From the NCBI GenBank assembly GCA_964350695.1, contig CAYGKM010000010.1, positions 1 to 64,000 on the forward strand: a DNA stretch of 64,000 bases, read 5' to 3'. The stretch's first letter is position 1, and each line of letters starts with the position of its first letter. The DNA comes from TMED27 sp964350695. Its GTDB lineage: Bacteria > Pseudomonadota > Alphaproteobacteria > Micavibrionales > Micavibrionaceae. Shown piece after piece: positions 16,655 through 25,002 of the stretch. The translations under genes and the position numbers were made by a program. The notes beneath the pieces are model-generated. The model ran no database searches, was not told the origin of the DNA, and saw only the letters and a list, made by a program, of their open reading frames with translations.

Positions 16655-17257
16655 ATGTTTTACGCCATAGGAAATATATTCGGTGCGCAACCACGCACGG
16701 CAGAACACACGGATACGCGGCAGGCGTTACAGCACCATGATCCGGAGTATCAACGTCGCCAAAAAAAACAAAACCGCAAAAATGACGATCAACATGAAGA
16801 CTTAAACGATACGGTCGTATCGGTTGAGGCGCTTCAAATATTCCTGCAAAAATTCTTGAAAACTGCCGAAGACAGACGCCAGCAATCCAAAGACTTTAAC
16901 GGTAAAGACAGACGGCAATCTAATCGGGAAGAAGAGCGCCCGGAATTCACGCCCAGACAAGAAGAAATGCCCCTGATGGATGACACAAGGCAAAAATCTG
17001 CGCAAGCCGCCCGCGCCGCCTACGCCTATCAGTCCATGCAGCGCCCGCAACAACGTGAAAAAGTCCTGCTCGAAACCACAGACCAAGGCCAAGGCCCGGA
17101 ATTTGACCTCAGCGCCGCCGATATCAGGGCAATTTACGGCCTTCTTGAAGATATTAAAATATTAACTGAAAAAAACATCGACTATCTGCACATTGAAACC
17201 GCAGATACATTCCTCAATAGCCTGACCAACGCCGTCGGAAAAGTCCTGAACTCTTAA
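16655..17257 (+). CDS. Hypothetical Gln/Arg-rich protein, 200 aa
   Basis: No family recognised. Residues 20-140 are charged and rich in Gln, Arg, Asp and Glu (for example EYQRRQKKQNRKNDDQHED), probably disordered. The C-terminal 60 residues look ordered and helical (SAADIRAIYGLLEDIKILTE). Its end overlaps the convergent regulator gene by 4 bp. A sigma-54-like site upstream and the neighbouring sigma-54 promoter hint at flagellar or surface functions, but this is inference from position only. Confidence 0.6.
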   Translation: MFYAIGNIFGAQPRTAEHTDTRQALQHHDPEYQRRQKKQNRKNDDQHEDLNDTVVSVEALQIFLQKFLKTAEDRRQQSKDFNGKDRRQSNREEERPEFTPRQEEMPLMDDTRQKSAQAARAAYAYQSMQRPQQREKVLLETTDQGQGPEFDLSAADIRAIYGLLEDIKILTEKNIDYLHIETADTFLNSLTNAVGKVLNS

Positions 17258-17793
17258 AAATTAAGCGCATAGCCTGCATCGGTTGTCAGGATCACTTCCG
17301 GATTAACCGGATCGGCTTCGATTTTCTGGCGCAAACGGTATATATGCGTCTCTAGCGTGTGCGTCTCCAAACCCTCCACAAACCCCCAAACAGAGGATAA
17401 AAGCGATTGTTTATCAACACCCGCATCGCCGGCCAAGTAAAGCGTCTCAAGGATATCGCGCTCTTTATCCGTTAAATTAATAACCTTGCCCGCATCGCCC
17501 ATTTTAAGCTGAGAACGCGCCTTATCGAGCGTATAAGCGCCGATTTTCAAATCACGCTCATTCATCTTTTTCACCCGCTGATGCACAAGCGCGTGAATGC
17601 GGTCAACCACCGCGCCGATCCGCATCGGCGGCGTGAATGCAGAGACATCAATTTCTATAGGCTGCCCCGTACCGTACTCTTTTGAAAACCGCACATCTTC
17701 TGATAAATACGGCGCGCAATATTGCTTTAACGCAGCCTCAACCGCCGCATCTGCATTCAGAAAAATAATTTCGAAACCCGCATCCATCTCCAC
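17254..17793 (-). CDS. OmpR/PhoB-type winged-helix regulator with degenerate receiver
   Basis: 179 aa. The C-terminal ~90 residues are a winged-helix DNA-binding domain of the OmpR family: LTDKERDILETLYLAGDAGV, VWGFVEGLETHTLETHIYRL and the wing LTTDAGYALNF. The N-terminal ~75 residues keep only the last part of a receiver-like fold (PPMRIGAVVDRIHALV) and lack the acidic pair, phospho-Asp and Lys of a working receiver. It starts with GTG at 17793; an ATG at 17787 is the alternative. A perfect inverted repeat lies just upstream, suggesting autoregulation. Confidence 0.82.
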   Translation of the reverse strand: MEMDAGFEIIFLNADAAVEAALKQYCAPYLSEDVRFSKEYGTGQPIEIDVSAFTPPMRIGAVVDRIHALVHQRVKKMNERDLKIGAYTLDKARSQLKMGDAGKVINLTDKERDILETLYLAGDAGVDKQSLLSSVWGFVEGLETHTLETHIYRLRQKIEADPVNPEVILTTDAGYALNF

Positions 17794-17802
17794 AACATGC
17801 CG

Positions 17803-17830
17803 CTTACCGCCAATTTTGACAAGCGGTAAG
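17803..17830. repeat. Inverted repeat, probable operator
   Basis: CTTACCGC (17803-17810) and GCGGTAAG (17823-17830) are perfect reverse complements separated by 12 bp. The element sits in the divergent interval, 10 bp from the regulator start and 13 bp upstream of the sigma-54 promoter of the 240-aa gene. It is placed to act as an operator for the winged-helix protein or as an activator site for sigma-54 transcription. Centre-to-centre spacing is 20 bp, about two helical turns. Confidence 0.5.
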
Positions 17831-17842
17831 TCAAATTACAAA

Positions 17843-17859
17843 CTGGCACAGTGCTTGCA
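17843..17859 (+). promoter_or_regulatory. Sigma-54 promoter of the 240-aa gene
   Basis: CTGGCACAGTGCTTGCA fits the sigma-54 consensus YTGGCACGrNNNTTGCW with one deviation (A for G at the seventh consensus position). GG at 17845-17846 and GC at 17857-17858 are exactly ten bases apart. It lies 37 bp upstream of the ATG at 17896, with AAAGGAG before it as ribosome site. Sigma-54 promoters need an enhancer-binding activator; none is in the window. Confidence 0.72.
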
Positions 17860-17895
17860 AACTCCTTTACGGGACTGCGTTCAAAGGAGAAATGA

Positions 17896-18618
17896 ATGAT
17901 CGAAACCATGCAAAACCCGCATATTGCACAAAGCAATGCTTTTGCCGATAAACCGCGCAAAATCCTACGCATGGTTACGAATGACCGCATGGCGGGGACT
18001 GTCCCCCAATGGCAGGCGCCCAAAACAAGCAGCGATAAAATCCAGTTCACCCTTGAAAACGCGCTGCAATCCTCAGAAACGCCCGATAGCGCAATCGCCT
18101 ATGCAAACGGTAAAGTACGCGCGCAGCAACAAGAATTCGGCTTTACGGATATGCTTGATATGGTAAACCCCCTTCAACATATCCCCGTTATAGGACATAT
18201 TTACCGCGAAATAACAGGCGACCAAATCAAACCGATCGGACAAATTGTCGGCGGCGCGCTATTCGGCGGAATCCCCGGCGCAGCAGGCGGCCTTATCAAC
18301 TCTATTGTTGAAGAAGAAACAGGCGACGATATCGCAGGCAATGCCTTGTCTCTTGTGAACGGAAAGGCGCCTGAAGGCACAAAAACACGGCCCCAACCCC
18401 CCGAGTTTCAATTAGAAACCGACATGAACGATATGAAGGCCGGCCCCAAAGAAGACCTACCGGGGAATCTATTGAGCTTCGTTGATTTGAAACAGGCAGG
18501 CGTACCAAAAGTTAAGCGCATTGAAAACACTTACCCCGATCTCACCCAAGCTGACCGCGCAGGAAGAGAGCCTATCACAAAGGTTAAACTCAGCGGCCTT
18601 TACGCCCTATCCCAATAA
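17896..18618 (+). CDS. Hypothetical protein, 240 aa, sigma-54 controlled
   Basis: The family is not one I can name. The central block GFTDMLDMVNPLQHIPVIGH continuing into IYREITGDQI looks strongly conserved in style, and is followed by a Gly-rich hydrophobic segment (GGALFGGIPGAAGGLINSIV) that could insert in a membrane. The N-terminus contains VPQWQAP and the rest is polar. No signal peptide. The strong sigma-54 promoter and ribosome site (AAAGGAG) show it is a real gene. In alphaproteobacteria sigma-54 often drives flagellar or surface genes, so such a role is possible but unproven. Confidence 0.7.
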   Translation: MIETMQNPHIAQSNAFADKPRKILRMVTNDRMAGTVPQWQAPKTSSDKIQFTLENALQSSETPDSAIAYANGKVRAQQQEFGFTDMLDMVNPLQHIPVIGHIYREITGDQIKPIGQIVGGALFGGIPGAAGGLINSIVEEETGDDIAGNALSLVNGKAPEGTKTRPQPPEFQLETDMNDMKAGPKEDLPGNLLSFVDLKQAGVPKVKRIENTYPDLTQADRAGREPITKVKLSGLYALSQ

Positions 18619-18625
18619 AAATAAG

Positions 18626-19288
18626 CTATGGCCGCGCGCCGAATACGCCCGTGCCGATGCGCACAGAAGTCGCGCCCAATGCAATTGCCTTCTCGTAATC
18701 CGCACTCATCCCCATACTAAGCTGTTTTAAGCCCAAGGAATCAGCATATTTCTTCAAAAGCGCAAAATGCAACGCCGGCGGATCATCAACAGGCGGAATG
18801 CACATCAAACCAACAATATCCAACCCGCACTCGCCGTAACAATAATCATAAAAATCCTCAACCGCTTCAGGGGCAATACCCGCTTTTTGGTCTTCCGCGC
18901 CGGTGTTCACCTGAATAAAACACGGCAAATCGCGCCCCTGTTGGTGCATTTCCGTGGCAATCACTCTTGCGAGTTTTTCACGATCTACGGTTTCGATAAC
19001 ATCAAATAGCGCGACCGCCTCTTTGGCCTTATTCGTTTGCAAAGGACCGATCAAATGAAGCTGTAAATCAGGATACTTCAAACGGCGCTCCCGCCAGCGG
19101 CCCATAGCCTCCTGCACGCGGTTCTCACCAAATACGCGCTGCCCGGCTAAAAGCGCCTCTTCTATACGCGCATCAGGCTGTTTCTTGCTCACCGCCACCA
19201 ACTGCGCAGCATCCTCCGTCCGCCCCGCAGCAACGCAGAGTTTTTTTATATTCTCATGGATCTCCGAAAGATTAGCAGCAACAGACAT
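18626..19288 (-). CDS. yggS: YggS/PLPBP family pyridoxal phosphate homeostasis protein
   Basis: 220 aa. A single-domain PLP-binding TIM barrel of the alanine-racemase N-terminal fold. It carries PLP and controls its level without known enzyme activity. The PLP lysine is in LVAVSKKQPDARIEEAL (near residue 35). The phosphate-binding pattern HLIGPLQTNKA and the C-terminal SMGMSADYEKAIALGATSVRIG are intact. Convergent with the 240-aa gene at 7 bp. Confidence 0.95.
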   Translation of the reverse strand: MSVAANLSEIHENIKKLCVAAGRTEDAAQLVAVSKKQPDARIEEALLAGQRVFGENRVQEAMGRWRERRLKYPDLQLHLIGPLQTNKAKEAVALFDVIETVDREKLARVIATEMHQQGRDLPCFIQVNTGAEDQKAGIAPEAVEDFYDYCYGECGLDIVGLMCIPPVDDPPALHFALLKKYADSLGLKQLSMGMSADYEKAIALGATSVRIGTGVFGARP

Positions 19289-19416
19289 GCATTCATCGTA
19301 CCCGCATAAAAATGTCTGTCAAAACAATTTACCTATTCGGCGAGGCGCAAGAAGCGAAATGGTGCTTTCTACATGAGCGACGCAGCAACACTGCCGAGAG
19401 GTAAAAAGCGAAGTGT

Positions 19417-19445
19417 ATAAAAAAAGGGCCCCGTGAAGGGCCCTC
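19417..19445 (-). terminator. Rho-independent terminator of the porin gene
   Basis: On the minus strand a 7-bp GC-rich stem (AGGGCCC at one arm, GGGCCCT at the other, loop of six bases, 19425-19444) is followed by a run of seven or more T residues. It lies 26 bp after the porin stop codon. A strong, specific terminator, as expected for an abundantly expressed porin. Confidence 0.85.
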
Positions 19446-19470
19446 TTAAAATTCATAAGGTCAAATCAAA

Positions 19471-20685
19471 TTAGAAGTTGATTTGTGTACCTAGTGTTAC
19501 GTATGTCGCATCAACATCTTGGTTAGCAACAATGTTGTCTTCATGCTCGATGTAACCAACAGAACCGCGGAACGTCATGCCAGGACCGTATGTGTAAACC
19601 ACACCACCTGAATAACGCTTAGTGTCTTCGTCAGAAGCCGCGAATGTGTTGTTTTGATCAAGGTAAGATGCACCAAGTTTGAAAGGACCAGTTGTGTAGT
19701 CTACACCAACAACATATGTCTCTTCGTTACCACCGGCACGAGCAGCGTTACGCAATGCTGGGTTAGCATTGTTTACAGCTGCAGTCTCAACTGGGTTACC
19801 ACCGTTATCATTACGGTAGATCATACCAAGACCGAACGCGCCGAGATCAAAGTCAGCACCAACGTTCCATACTTCACGGTCATCACTTGGATCGCCAACA
19901 GCAACAGCACCGGCAAGAGGAGCGCCAGAAGCTAGCATAGTACCGGCTTGCTCAAGCTCAACGAATGAGTAACCAGCACCCAAAGTCACGCCAAGGTTGT
20001 TGAATTGACCTTGATAACGAAGACCAGCTTCGTATGCAGAGCCAAATGTATCAAGAACATTGTCAAGACCGATACCTTCAAGGTCATCAGCAAAGCCGTC
20101 TACATCAGGTGTGTATGACAAACCAAGTTGGAAACCGTTCAAGATAGGTGAAAGATATGTCAACTTGTCTGAAGCGCCTGTTGGATCTTGATCGTAGTCA
20201 AGACCACCACCAGAAACGTTAGCAGCTGTAGGAGCAGCAGCAGACACAAGGTTCAACGCTGTGTAGTTTACAGGTTGTACATATTGACGGATACCATCGA
20301 TGTTTGAGTCAGCAGAAGGAGCGGCAACTTGTAGCAAGTAAGCAGCACCATCTTCACCACCAATGTTTACACGACCCCAGCCGCCTGACATATAGATGTA
20401 TGATTCATCAACATTGAAACCATCAGCAGTATCAGAACTTGCTTCAATGTGCGCACCAACTGTCAGACCGCTGTCCAAAGTTGTTTCGCCGCCGAAGTGA
20501 ATTTCAGTATCACGGATGATATCGAATTCATTTGTTTCGCTTCCAGCTGCAGGATTTGTCTCGTCTTGGTCTACATAAGCGCCATAGCCCTTAAAGTAAC
20601 CACCAAGCTCAAGCTCAACTTGTGCGTATGCAGGAGCAGCAAAAGCTACACCACATGCCGCAGTCGTAAGAAGTAGTTTTTTCAT
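19471..20685 (-). CDS. Outer-membrane porin (Gram-negative porin family)
   Basis: 404 aa from the ATG at 20685 (GGAGAA 8 nt upstream; an in-frame ATG two codons earlier has unsuitable spacing). Signal peptide MKKLLLTTAACGVAFAAPAYA|Q. The mature chain alternates strands and acidic loops throughout, starts with VELELGGYFKGYG and ends in TQINF with the C-terminal Phe needed for Bam assembly. Codon use is strongly biased and the gene has its own terminator, so it is likely abundant. Pore specificity cannot be told. Confidence 0.93.
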   Translation of the reverse strand: MKKLLLTTAACGVAFAAPAYAQVELELGGYFKGYGAYVDQDETNPAAGSETNEFDIIRDTEIHFGGETTLDSGLTVGAHIEASSDTADGFNVDESYIYMSGGWGRVNIGGEDGAAYLLQVAAPSADSNIDGIRQYVQPVNYTALNLVSAAAPTAANVSGGGLDYDQDPTGASDKLTYLSPILNGFQLGLSYTPDVDGFADDLEGIGLDNVLDTFGSAYEAGLRYQGQFNNLGVTLGAGYSFVELEQAGTMLASGAPLAGAVAVGDPSDDREVWNVGADFDLGAFGLGMIYRNDNGGNPVETAAVNNANPALRNAARAGGNEETYVVGVDYTTGPFKLGASYLDQNNTFAASDEDTKRYSGGVVYTYGPGMTFRGSVGYIEHEDNIVANQDVDATYVTLGTQINF

Positions 20686-20972
20686 TATCATTTCTCCAAT
20701 CAAAAATAAGTGATAATTTATTGAACAAAAGAGTTGTATAACTCTCATAGAAATCCACTGTTACCCAGTGAACACACCCAATTAACCGCACTTTCCTTAA
20801 GGGGTCAACGAAGCAAACATAGTATTTCTCATTATTTTTTGTCTCCGTTGCAAATTTACAACACCCCGTTTTTAAGGCTTTTTGATATTTTTATCACAAA
20901 ATCTATGCACAAATGCACATTCAAGACACACAAACAAATGTTGAGGCGGCCCTCTTCGCGTGCTAATAAATG
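20686..20972. other. Divergent non-coding interval, porin / DUF3576
   Basis: About 290 bp between the divergent porin and DUF3576 genes, A/T-rich, with no convincing reading frame. Long leaders are usual for regulated porin genes, so the porin promoter should be here, but I do not see one -35/-10 pair that stands out. CACTG/CAGTG arms separated by 5 bp (around 20757) form a small inverted repeat. No RNA gene recognised. Confidence 0.4.
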
Positions 20973-20988
20973 ACTCTATACATAGAGT
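20973..20988. promoter_or_regulatory. Palindrome upstream of the DUF3576 gene
   Basis: ACTCTATACATAGAGT is a perfect 7-bp-arm palindrome with a two-base centre. It lies 12 bp before the ATG at 21001, overlapping the expected promoter or 5' leader; TAGGAT (the ribosome site) follows directly. It could be a dimeric repressor operator or a start-proximal hairpin. No regulator can be assigned. Confidence 0.3.
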
Positions 20989-21000
20989 TAGGATATCTTC

Positions 21001-21555
21001 ATGAAATACAGATTAACAGCACTGCCCGTTTTGCTTGTCATTTTTGCAATCGGCTCTTTGTCCGCATGCAGCGCACGCGAAGACGGCAAAATTCAAACTG
21101 AAGCAAAATATCCTACAGGCGCCCATCGTGACGGCAGCACTGATAGCATCTATGAAAAGCCAAGCAGCATCTTCGGCGCTTCTGGTCTTTCTATCGGGGG
21201 CGAAAAAGATGAAAACGATAACGACTCAGGCATCGGCGTAAACAGCTTCCTATGGCGCGCGTCTCTCGACACCGTGTCCTTCATGCCTCTCGCCAGCGCC
21301 GATCCGTTTGGCGGCGTAATTCTTACCGATTGGTACACGCCGGCAGAAGATTCCGCAGAGCGCTTTAAAATCAATGTCTTTATATTAGGCAAAGCCCTTC
21401 GCTCTGACGGCGTGCGCGTGCGCGTATTCAAGCAAGTCTTGAATAACGGCACATGGCGTGATGTTCAGGCAAGCAAAGAAACGGGCCGCCAGATCGAGGA
21501 TTCAATCCTGACCCGCGCCCGTCAAATGCGCATTGCTCAGGTTGATTCTAAATAG
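21001..21555 (+). CDS. DUF3576 lipoprotein
   Basis: 184 aa. A lipobox (SLSAC, Cys at residue 23) after a hydrophobic leader makes it a lipoprotein. The domain from about residue 75 matches the DUF3576 pattern known from alphaproteobacteria: GVNSFLWRASLDTVSFMPLA, DPFGGVILTDWYTPAEDSAERFKINVFILG and a DVQASKETGRQIEDSILTRAR end. These proteins are found in the envelope and their role is unknown. It is followed 9 bp later by the glycosyltransferase gene and then leuS, the usual alphaproteobacterial order. Confidence 0.9.
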   Translation: MKYRLTALPVLLVIFAIGSLSACSAREDGKIQTEAKYPTGAHRDGSTDSIYEKPSSIFGASGLSIGGEKDENDNDSGIGVNSFLWRASLDTVSFMPLASADPFGGVILTDWYTPAEDSAERFKINVFILGKALRSDGVRVRVFKQVLNNGTWRDVQASKETGRQIEDSILTRARQMRIAQVDSK

Positions 21556-21564
21556 AAGCACAAC

Positions 21565-22353
21565 ATGATTCCCGTTCTTGTAATCTCGCTCAAAGAAGAA
21601 ACGCAGCGAAGAACAGCAATAGCGGAGCATTTATCAAGCCTTGGCTTTGAATACCAGATCCTCGATGCGATAGATGCGCGGGGGTCCTTGCCCGCCGATC
21701 ATCCTGATTATGATTCCGCCTATCGCCTTGCGACCCATGGGCGGGATTTAAAAGCCGGCGAAATCGGCTGCTTTCTCTCACACCGCATGGCGTATCAGGA
21801 AATGATAGAACAAAACCTGCCCTACGCCCTTATCGTAGAAGACGATATGCGCTTTAATAAGGACGCAGCCAACGTTTTGCAAAGCCTGCTTGATAAAAAC
21901 CTCGATTTTGATGTGATCCGCCTACTTGATAAAGACAAGATTCTGAAAAACTCCCACCGCAAAATCACGCAGCTTGCAGGTGATTACTGGCTTTTGCGTT
22001 TGCGCGCTCTGTATGGCGGCGCTTACGCCACCCTCATATCCCGAAAGGGCGCAGAAAAACTGGTCAAGGCCACAAAGACTTTTGCGCTGCCTGTAGACAC
22101 TGTTCTCGGGCGATGCTGGGAAACAGGCATTAACTCCTTTGCCATCCAGCCCACCATCGCAACGCATATATATGAATTTGAATCCTCTATCGGTGAAGAG
22201 CGCTTTAATAAAGACACCGGCCTTAAAGGGCTGCAAAAGCTCAAATACGCCCTGAATCGCTTCATTTTCAAGCTCTACGAAAACATCGCCAAAACATGGC
22301 TCTATTACGCAAACGCGCCCAAAGACCTTGCGAACCGTAAAAAATTGGGCTAA
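21565..22353 (+). CDS. Glycosyltransferase family 25 (LPS biosynthesis-type)
   Basis: 262 aa. The family signature is present: IPVLVISLKEETQRRTAIAEHL at the N-terminus, KAGEIGCFLSHRMAYQEMIE, and the metal-binding VEDDMRF (near residue 92). The C-terminal region ends in a basic helix, as in LOS galactosyltransferase-like enzymes. The donor and acceptor sugars cannot be read. Upstream lies the DUF3576 lipoprotein and downstream leuS (10-bp gap) and lptE, so envelope assembly genes are grouped. Confidence 0.88.
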   Translation: MIPVLVISLKEETQRRTAIAEHLSSLGFEYQILDAIDARGSLPADHPDYDSAYRLATHGRDLKAGEIGCFLSHRMAYQEMIEQNLPYALIVEDDMRFNKDAANVLQSLLDKNLDFDVIRLLDKDKILKNSHRKITQLAGDYWLLRLRALYGGAYATLISRKGAEKLVKATKTFALPVDTVLGRCWETGINSFAIQPTIATHIYEFESSIGEERFNKDTGLKGLQKLKYALNRFIFKLYENIAKTWLYYANAPKDLANRKKLG

Positions 22354-22362
22354 TCGTCTCTA

Positions 22363-25002
22363 ATGACTGGAGAAAAATATAATATCAAGGAATGTGAATC
22401 GAAATGGCGCGCCGAGTGGGACAAGCGTCAATCCTTCGAGGTCACGGAAACTACAGACAAAGACAAATACTACGTCCTTGAGATGTTCCCCTATCCTTCA
22501 GGCCGCATCCATGTCGGCCATGTCCGCAATTACACCCTCGGTGATGTGGTCGCAAGATACCGCCGCGCACGCGGGTTTAACGTCCTGCGCCCCATGGGTT
22601 GGGATGCTTTCGGCCTTCCGGCAGAAAACGCGGCGATTGAACGCGGCGCGCACCCCAAAGACTGGACGCTTTCAAATACTAAAGAAATGAAAGTGCAGCT
22701 GAAATCCATGGGTCTGGCGATTGACTGGAGCCGCGAGATCACAACATGCCTCCCCGAATATTACCGCCACGAACAAGCCATGTTCCTCGACTTCCTGGAG
22801 CGCGGCATCGCGTACCGCAAAGAATCGCTTGTAAACTGGGACCCTGTCGATAATACCGTGCTGGCGAATGAACAGGTCGTCGACGGCAAGGGCTGGCGCA
22901 CAGGCGCGCCCGTAGAGCGCCGCAAACTGAACCAATGGTTCCTGAAAATCACCGATTACGCCGAAGAACTTCTCGAAGACCTCGGCAAACTTGATCGTTG
23001 GCCTGAAAAAGTGCGGATCATGCAGGAAAACTGGATCGGCAAATCCCAAGGTCTGAAATTCAAATGGAACATATCTCCCCCCTCTTGTCATTCCGAACGC
23101 AGCACCGCTGCGGAGGAATCTCAAAATGCCGAAGGAGATTCCTCGGTCGCTTCGCTCACTCGGAATGACATGACGATCGAGGTCTACACCACCCGCCCTG
23201 ACACTTTATTCGGCGCGTCTTTCATGGCACTCGCCGCCGACCACCCGACCGCCAAAGCGTTGTGCGAAGGTAAAGAGGGATATGAGAAATTCCTGAAAGA
23301 CTGCTCCGCCCTCGGCACAAGCGAAGCCGCGATTGAACAAGCCGACAAACTCGGCTTCGATACGGGCTATAAGGTCAGCCACCCGCTTTTACCGGGCAGA
23401 GAATTCCCGCTTTACCTCGCCAATTTCGTACTGATGGATTACGGCACAGGCGCAGTTTTCGGCGTGCCGGCGCACGACCAGCGCGATTTCGATTTCGCCA
23501 CCAAATACGGCTTGCCGATTTTACCTGTCATTTCATCAGACGATCATAATTACGCCGATGGCGCATACACAGGCGCGGGCAAAGCCATCAATTCCGAATG
23601 GCTGGACGGTCTGGATATCATCGCCGCCAAAGCCGAAGTGATTAAGCGCGCCGAGGACATCGGCAACGGATTCGGCACAACGCAATATCGCCTCCGTGAT
23701 TGGGGCATCAGCCGCCAGCGTTACTGGGGCTGCCCGATTCCGATTATTTATTGCGAGGATTGCGGCCCCGTCCCTGTGCCGAAAGATCAACTTCCCGTCA
23801 CGCTCCCCGATGATGTGAGCTTCGATAAACCCGGCAACCCGCTCCTCCATCACCCGACATGGAAAGACACGACCTGCCCAAGCTGTAACAAGCCCGCCCA
23901 GCGCGAAACCGACACGTTTGACACCTTCTTCGAAAGCAGCTGGTATCAATTCCGCTATTGCGATCCGCATAACGAAACCGCGCCCGTTGGTAAAGATAAG
24001 GCCGCCTATTGGATGCCCGGCGGCGCAACCGTCGAGCAATATATCGGCGGCGTCGAACACGCGGTGCTTCACCTGCTTTATGCGCGTTTCTTCACCAAAG
24101 CCATGAAAACCTGCGGCTATGTGGATTGTGACGAACCCTTTATGGGTCTGTTCACCCAAGGCATGGTCACGCATGAAACCTATACCGATAAAAACGGCAA
24201 ATGGATGACGCCCGTTGAATATGACGCGCTGCCAGCTTCTGAAAAATCCGCCGCCAAAATCGGCCCGTCGATTAAAATGTCGAAATCAAAGAAGAACGTT
24301 ATCGACCCCGAAGATATTCTCGGCACTTACGGCGCAGATGCGGCGCGGCTGTTCATCCTGTCTGATTCCCCGCCTGAACGCGATCTGGAATGGACGGAGA
24401 GCGGTATCGAAGGCGCTTGGAAATTCGTCAACAAGCTCCACCGCATTTTAACAGAGCGCCAAGCCACCCTGCCAAAGGCAAACGCACCCGCACCCGCATC
24501 TTTCACCGATGATGCAATGAACCTTCGCCGCGCAAGCCATAAAGCCATTTTAGAAGTCGGTAAATCCATCGAAGATTTCGCGATGAACAAAGCCGTGGCG
24601 CAAATCCGCGAGCTTTCAAACGCGATCTCCGCCTTCAAGCCCGCCAGTGATGACGACCAATGGGCGCTGCGCGAGGCGTTCGAAATCCTCATTAAACTCT
24701 TCAACCCCATGATGCCGCACCTCGCCGAAGAACTCTGGTCGCAGCTCGGACACGAAAACCTGCTGGCCGAAGAGCCTTGGCCGATCGCCGATGAAAGTCT
24801 ACTTGTCGAAGATGTCATCACTATGGCGGTGCAGGTCAACGGCAAGGTTCGCGGTCAAATAACATTAAGCCCCGATGCCGATGAAGCCACCGCCAAAGAA
24901 ATTGCGCTGGCAGAGCCGAACATCATCAAATATATTGATGGCAAGCCGGTACGCAAATTCATCTATGTCCCCGGCAAAATCGTAAACGTGGTGGCCGCAT
25001 GA
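22363..25002 (+). CDS. leuS: Leucyl-tRNA synthetase
   Basis: 879 aa, class I aminoacyl-tRNA synthetase. The HIGH-equivalent is GRIHVGH (residues ~46-52) and KMSKS starts at residue 638. The CP1 editing domain is present (YTTRPDTLFG, GVPAHDQRDFDFA) and the C-terminal region ends KPVRKFIYVPGKIVNVVA. Unusual: residues about 242-270 (SCHSERSTAAEESQ...SLTRNDM) come from an 85-bp palindromic repeat inserted in frame just before the editing domain. The stop overlaps the lptE start by four bases. Confidence 0.97.
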   Translation: MTGEKYNIKECESKWRAEWDKRQSFEVTETTDKDKYYVLEMFPYPSGRIHVGHVRNYTLGDVVARYRRARGFNVLRPMGWDAFGLPAENAAIERGAHPKDWTLSNTKEMKVQLKSMGLAIDWSREITTCLPEYYRHEQAMFLDFLERGIAYRKESLVNWDPVDNTVLANEQVVDGKGWRTGAPVERRKLNQWFLKITDYAEELLEDLGKLDRWPEKVRIMQENWIGKSQGLKFKWNISPPSCHSERSTAAEESQNAEGDSSVASLTRNDMTIEVYTTRPDTLFGASFMALAADHPTAKALCEGKEGYEKFLKDCSALGTSEAAIEQADKLGFDTGYKVSHPLLPGREFPLYLANFVLMDYGTGAVFGVPAHDQRDFDFATKYGLPILPVISSDDHNYADGAYTGAGKAINSEWLDGLDIIAAKAEVIKRAEDIGNGFGTTQYRLRDWGISRQRYWGCPIPIIYCEDCGPVPVPKDQLPVTLPDDVSFDKPGNPLLHHPTWKDTTCPSCNKPAQRETDTFDTFFESSWYQFRYCDPHNETAPVGKDKAAYWMPGGATVEQYIGGVEHAVLHLLYARFFTKAMKTCGYVDCDEPFMGLFTQGMVTHETYTDKNGKWMTPVEYDALPASEKSAAKIGPSIKMSKSKKNVIDPEDILGTYGADAARLFILSDSPPERDLEWTESGIEGAWKFVNKLHRILTERQATLPKANAPAPASFTDDAMNLRRASHKAILEVGKSIEDFAMNKAVAQIRELSNAISAFKPASDDDQWALREAFEILIKLFNPMMPHLAEELWSQLGHENLLAEEPWPIADESLLVEDVITMAVQVNGKVRGQITLSPDADEATAKEIALAEPNIIKYIDGKPVRKFIYVPGKIVNVVAA
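23086..23170. repeat. Palindromic repeat element inserted in leuS
   Basis: The element has 11-bp outer arms TGTCATTCCGA (23086-23096) and TCGGAATGACA (23160-23170), perfectly complementary, and 10-bp inner arms GAGGAATCTC (23113-23122) and GAGATTCCTC (23135-23144). The whole 85 bp can fold into a long hairpin. It resembles the widely dispersed bacterial repeats whose translation reads HSERSEES, and the coding Rickettsia palindromic elements. It is read in frame by leuS and adds roughly 28 residues. Confidence 0.85.
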
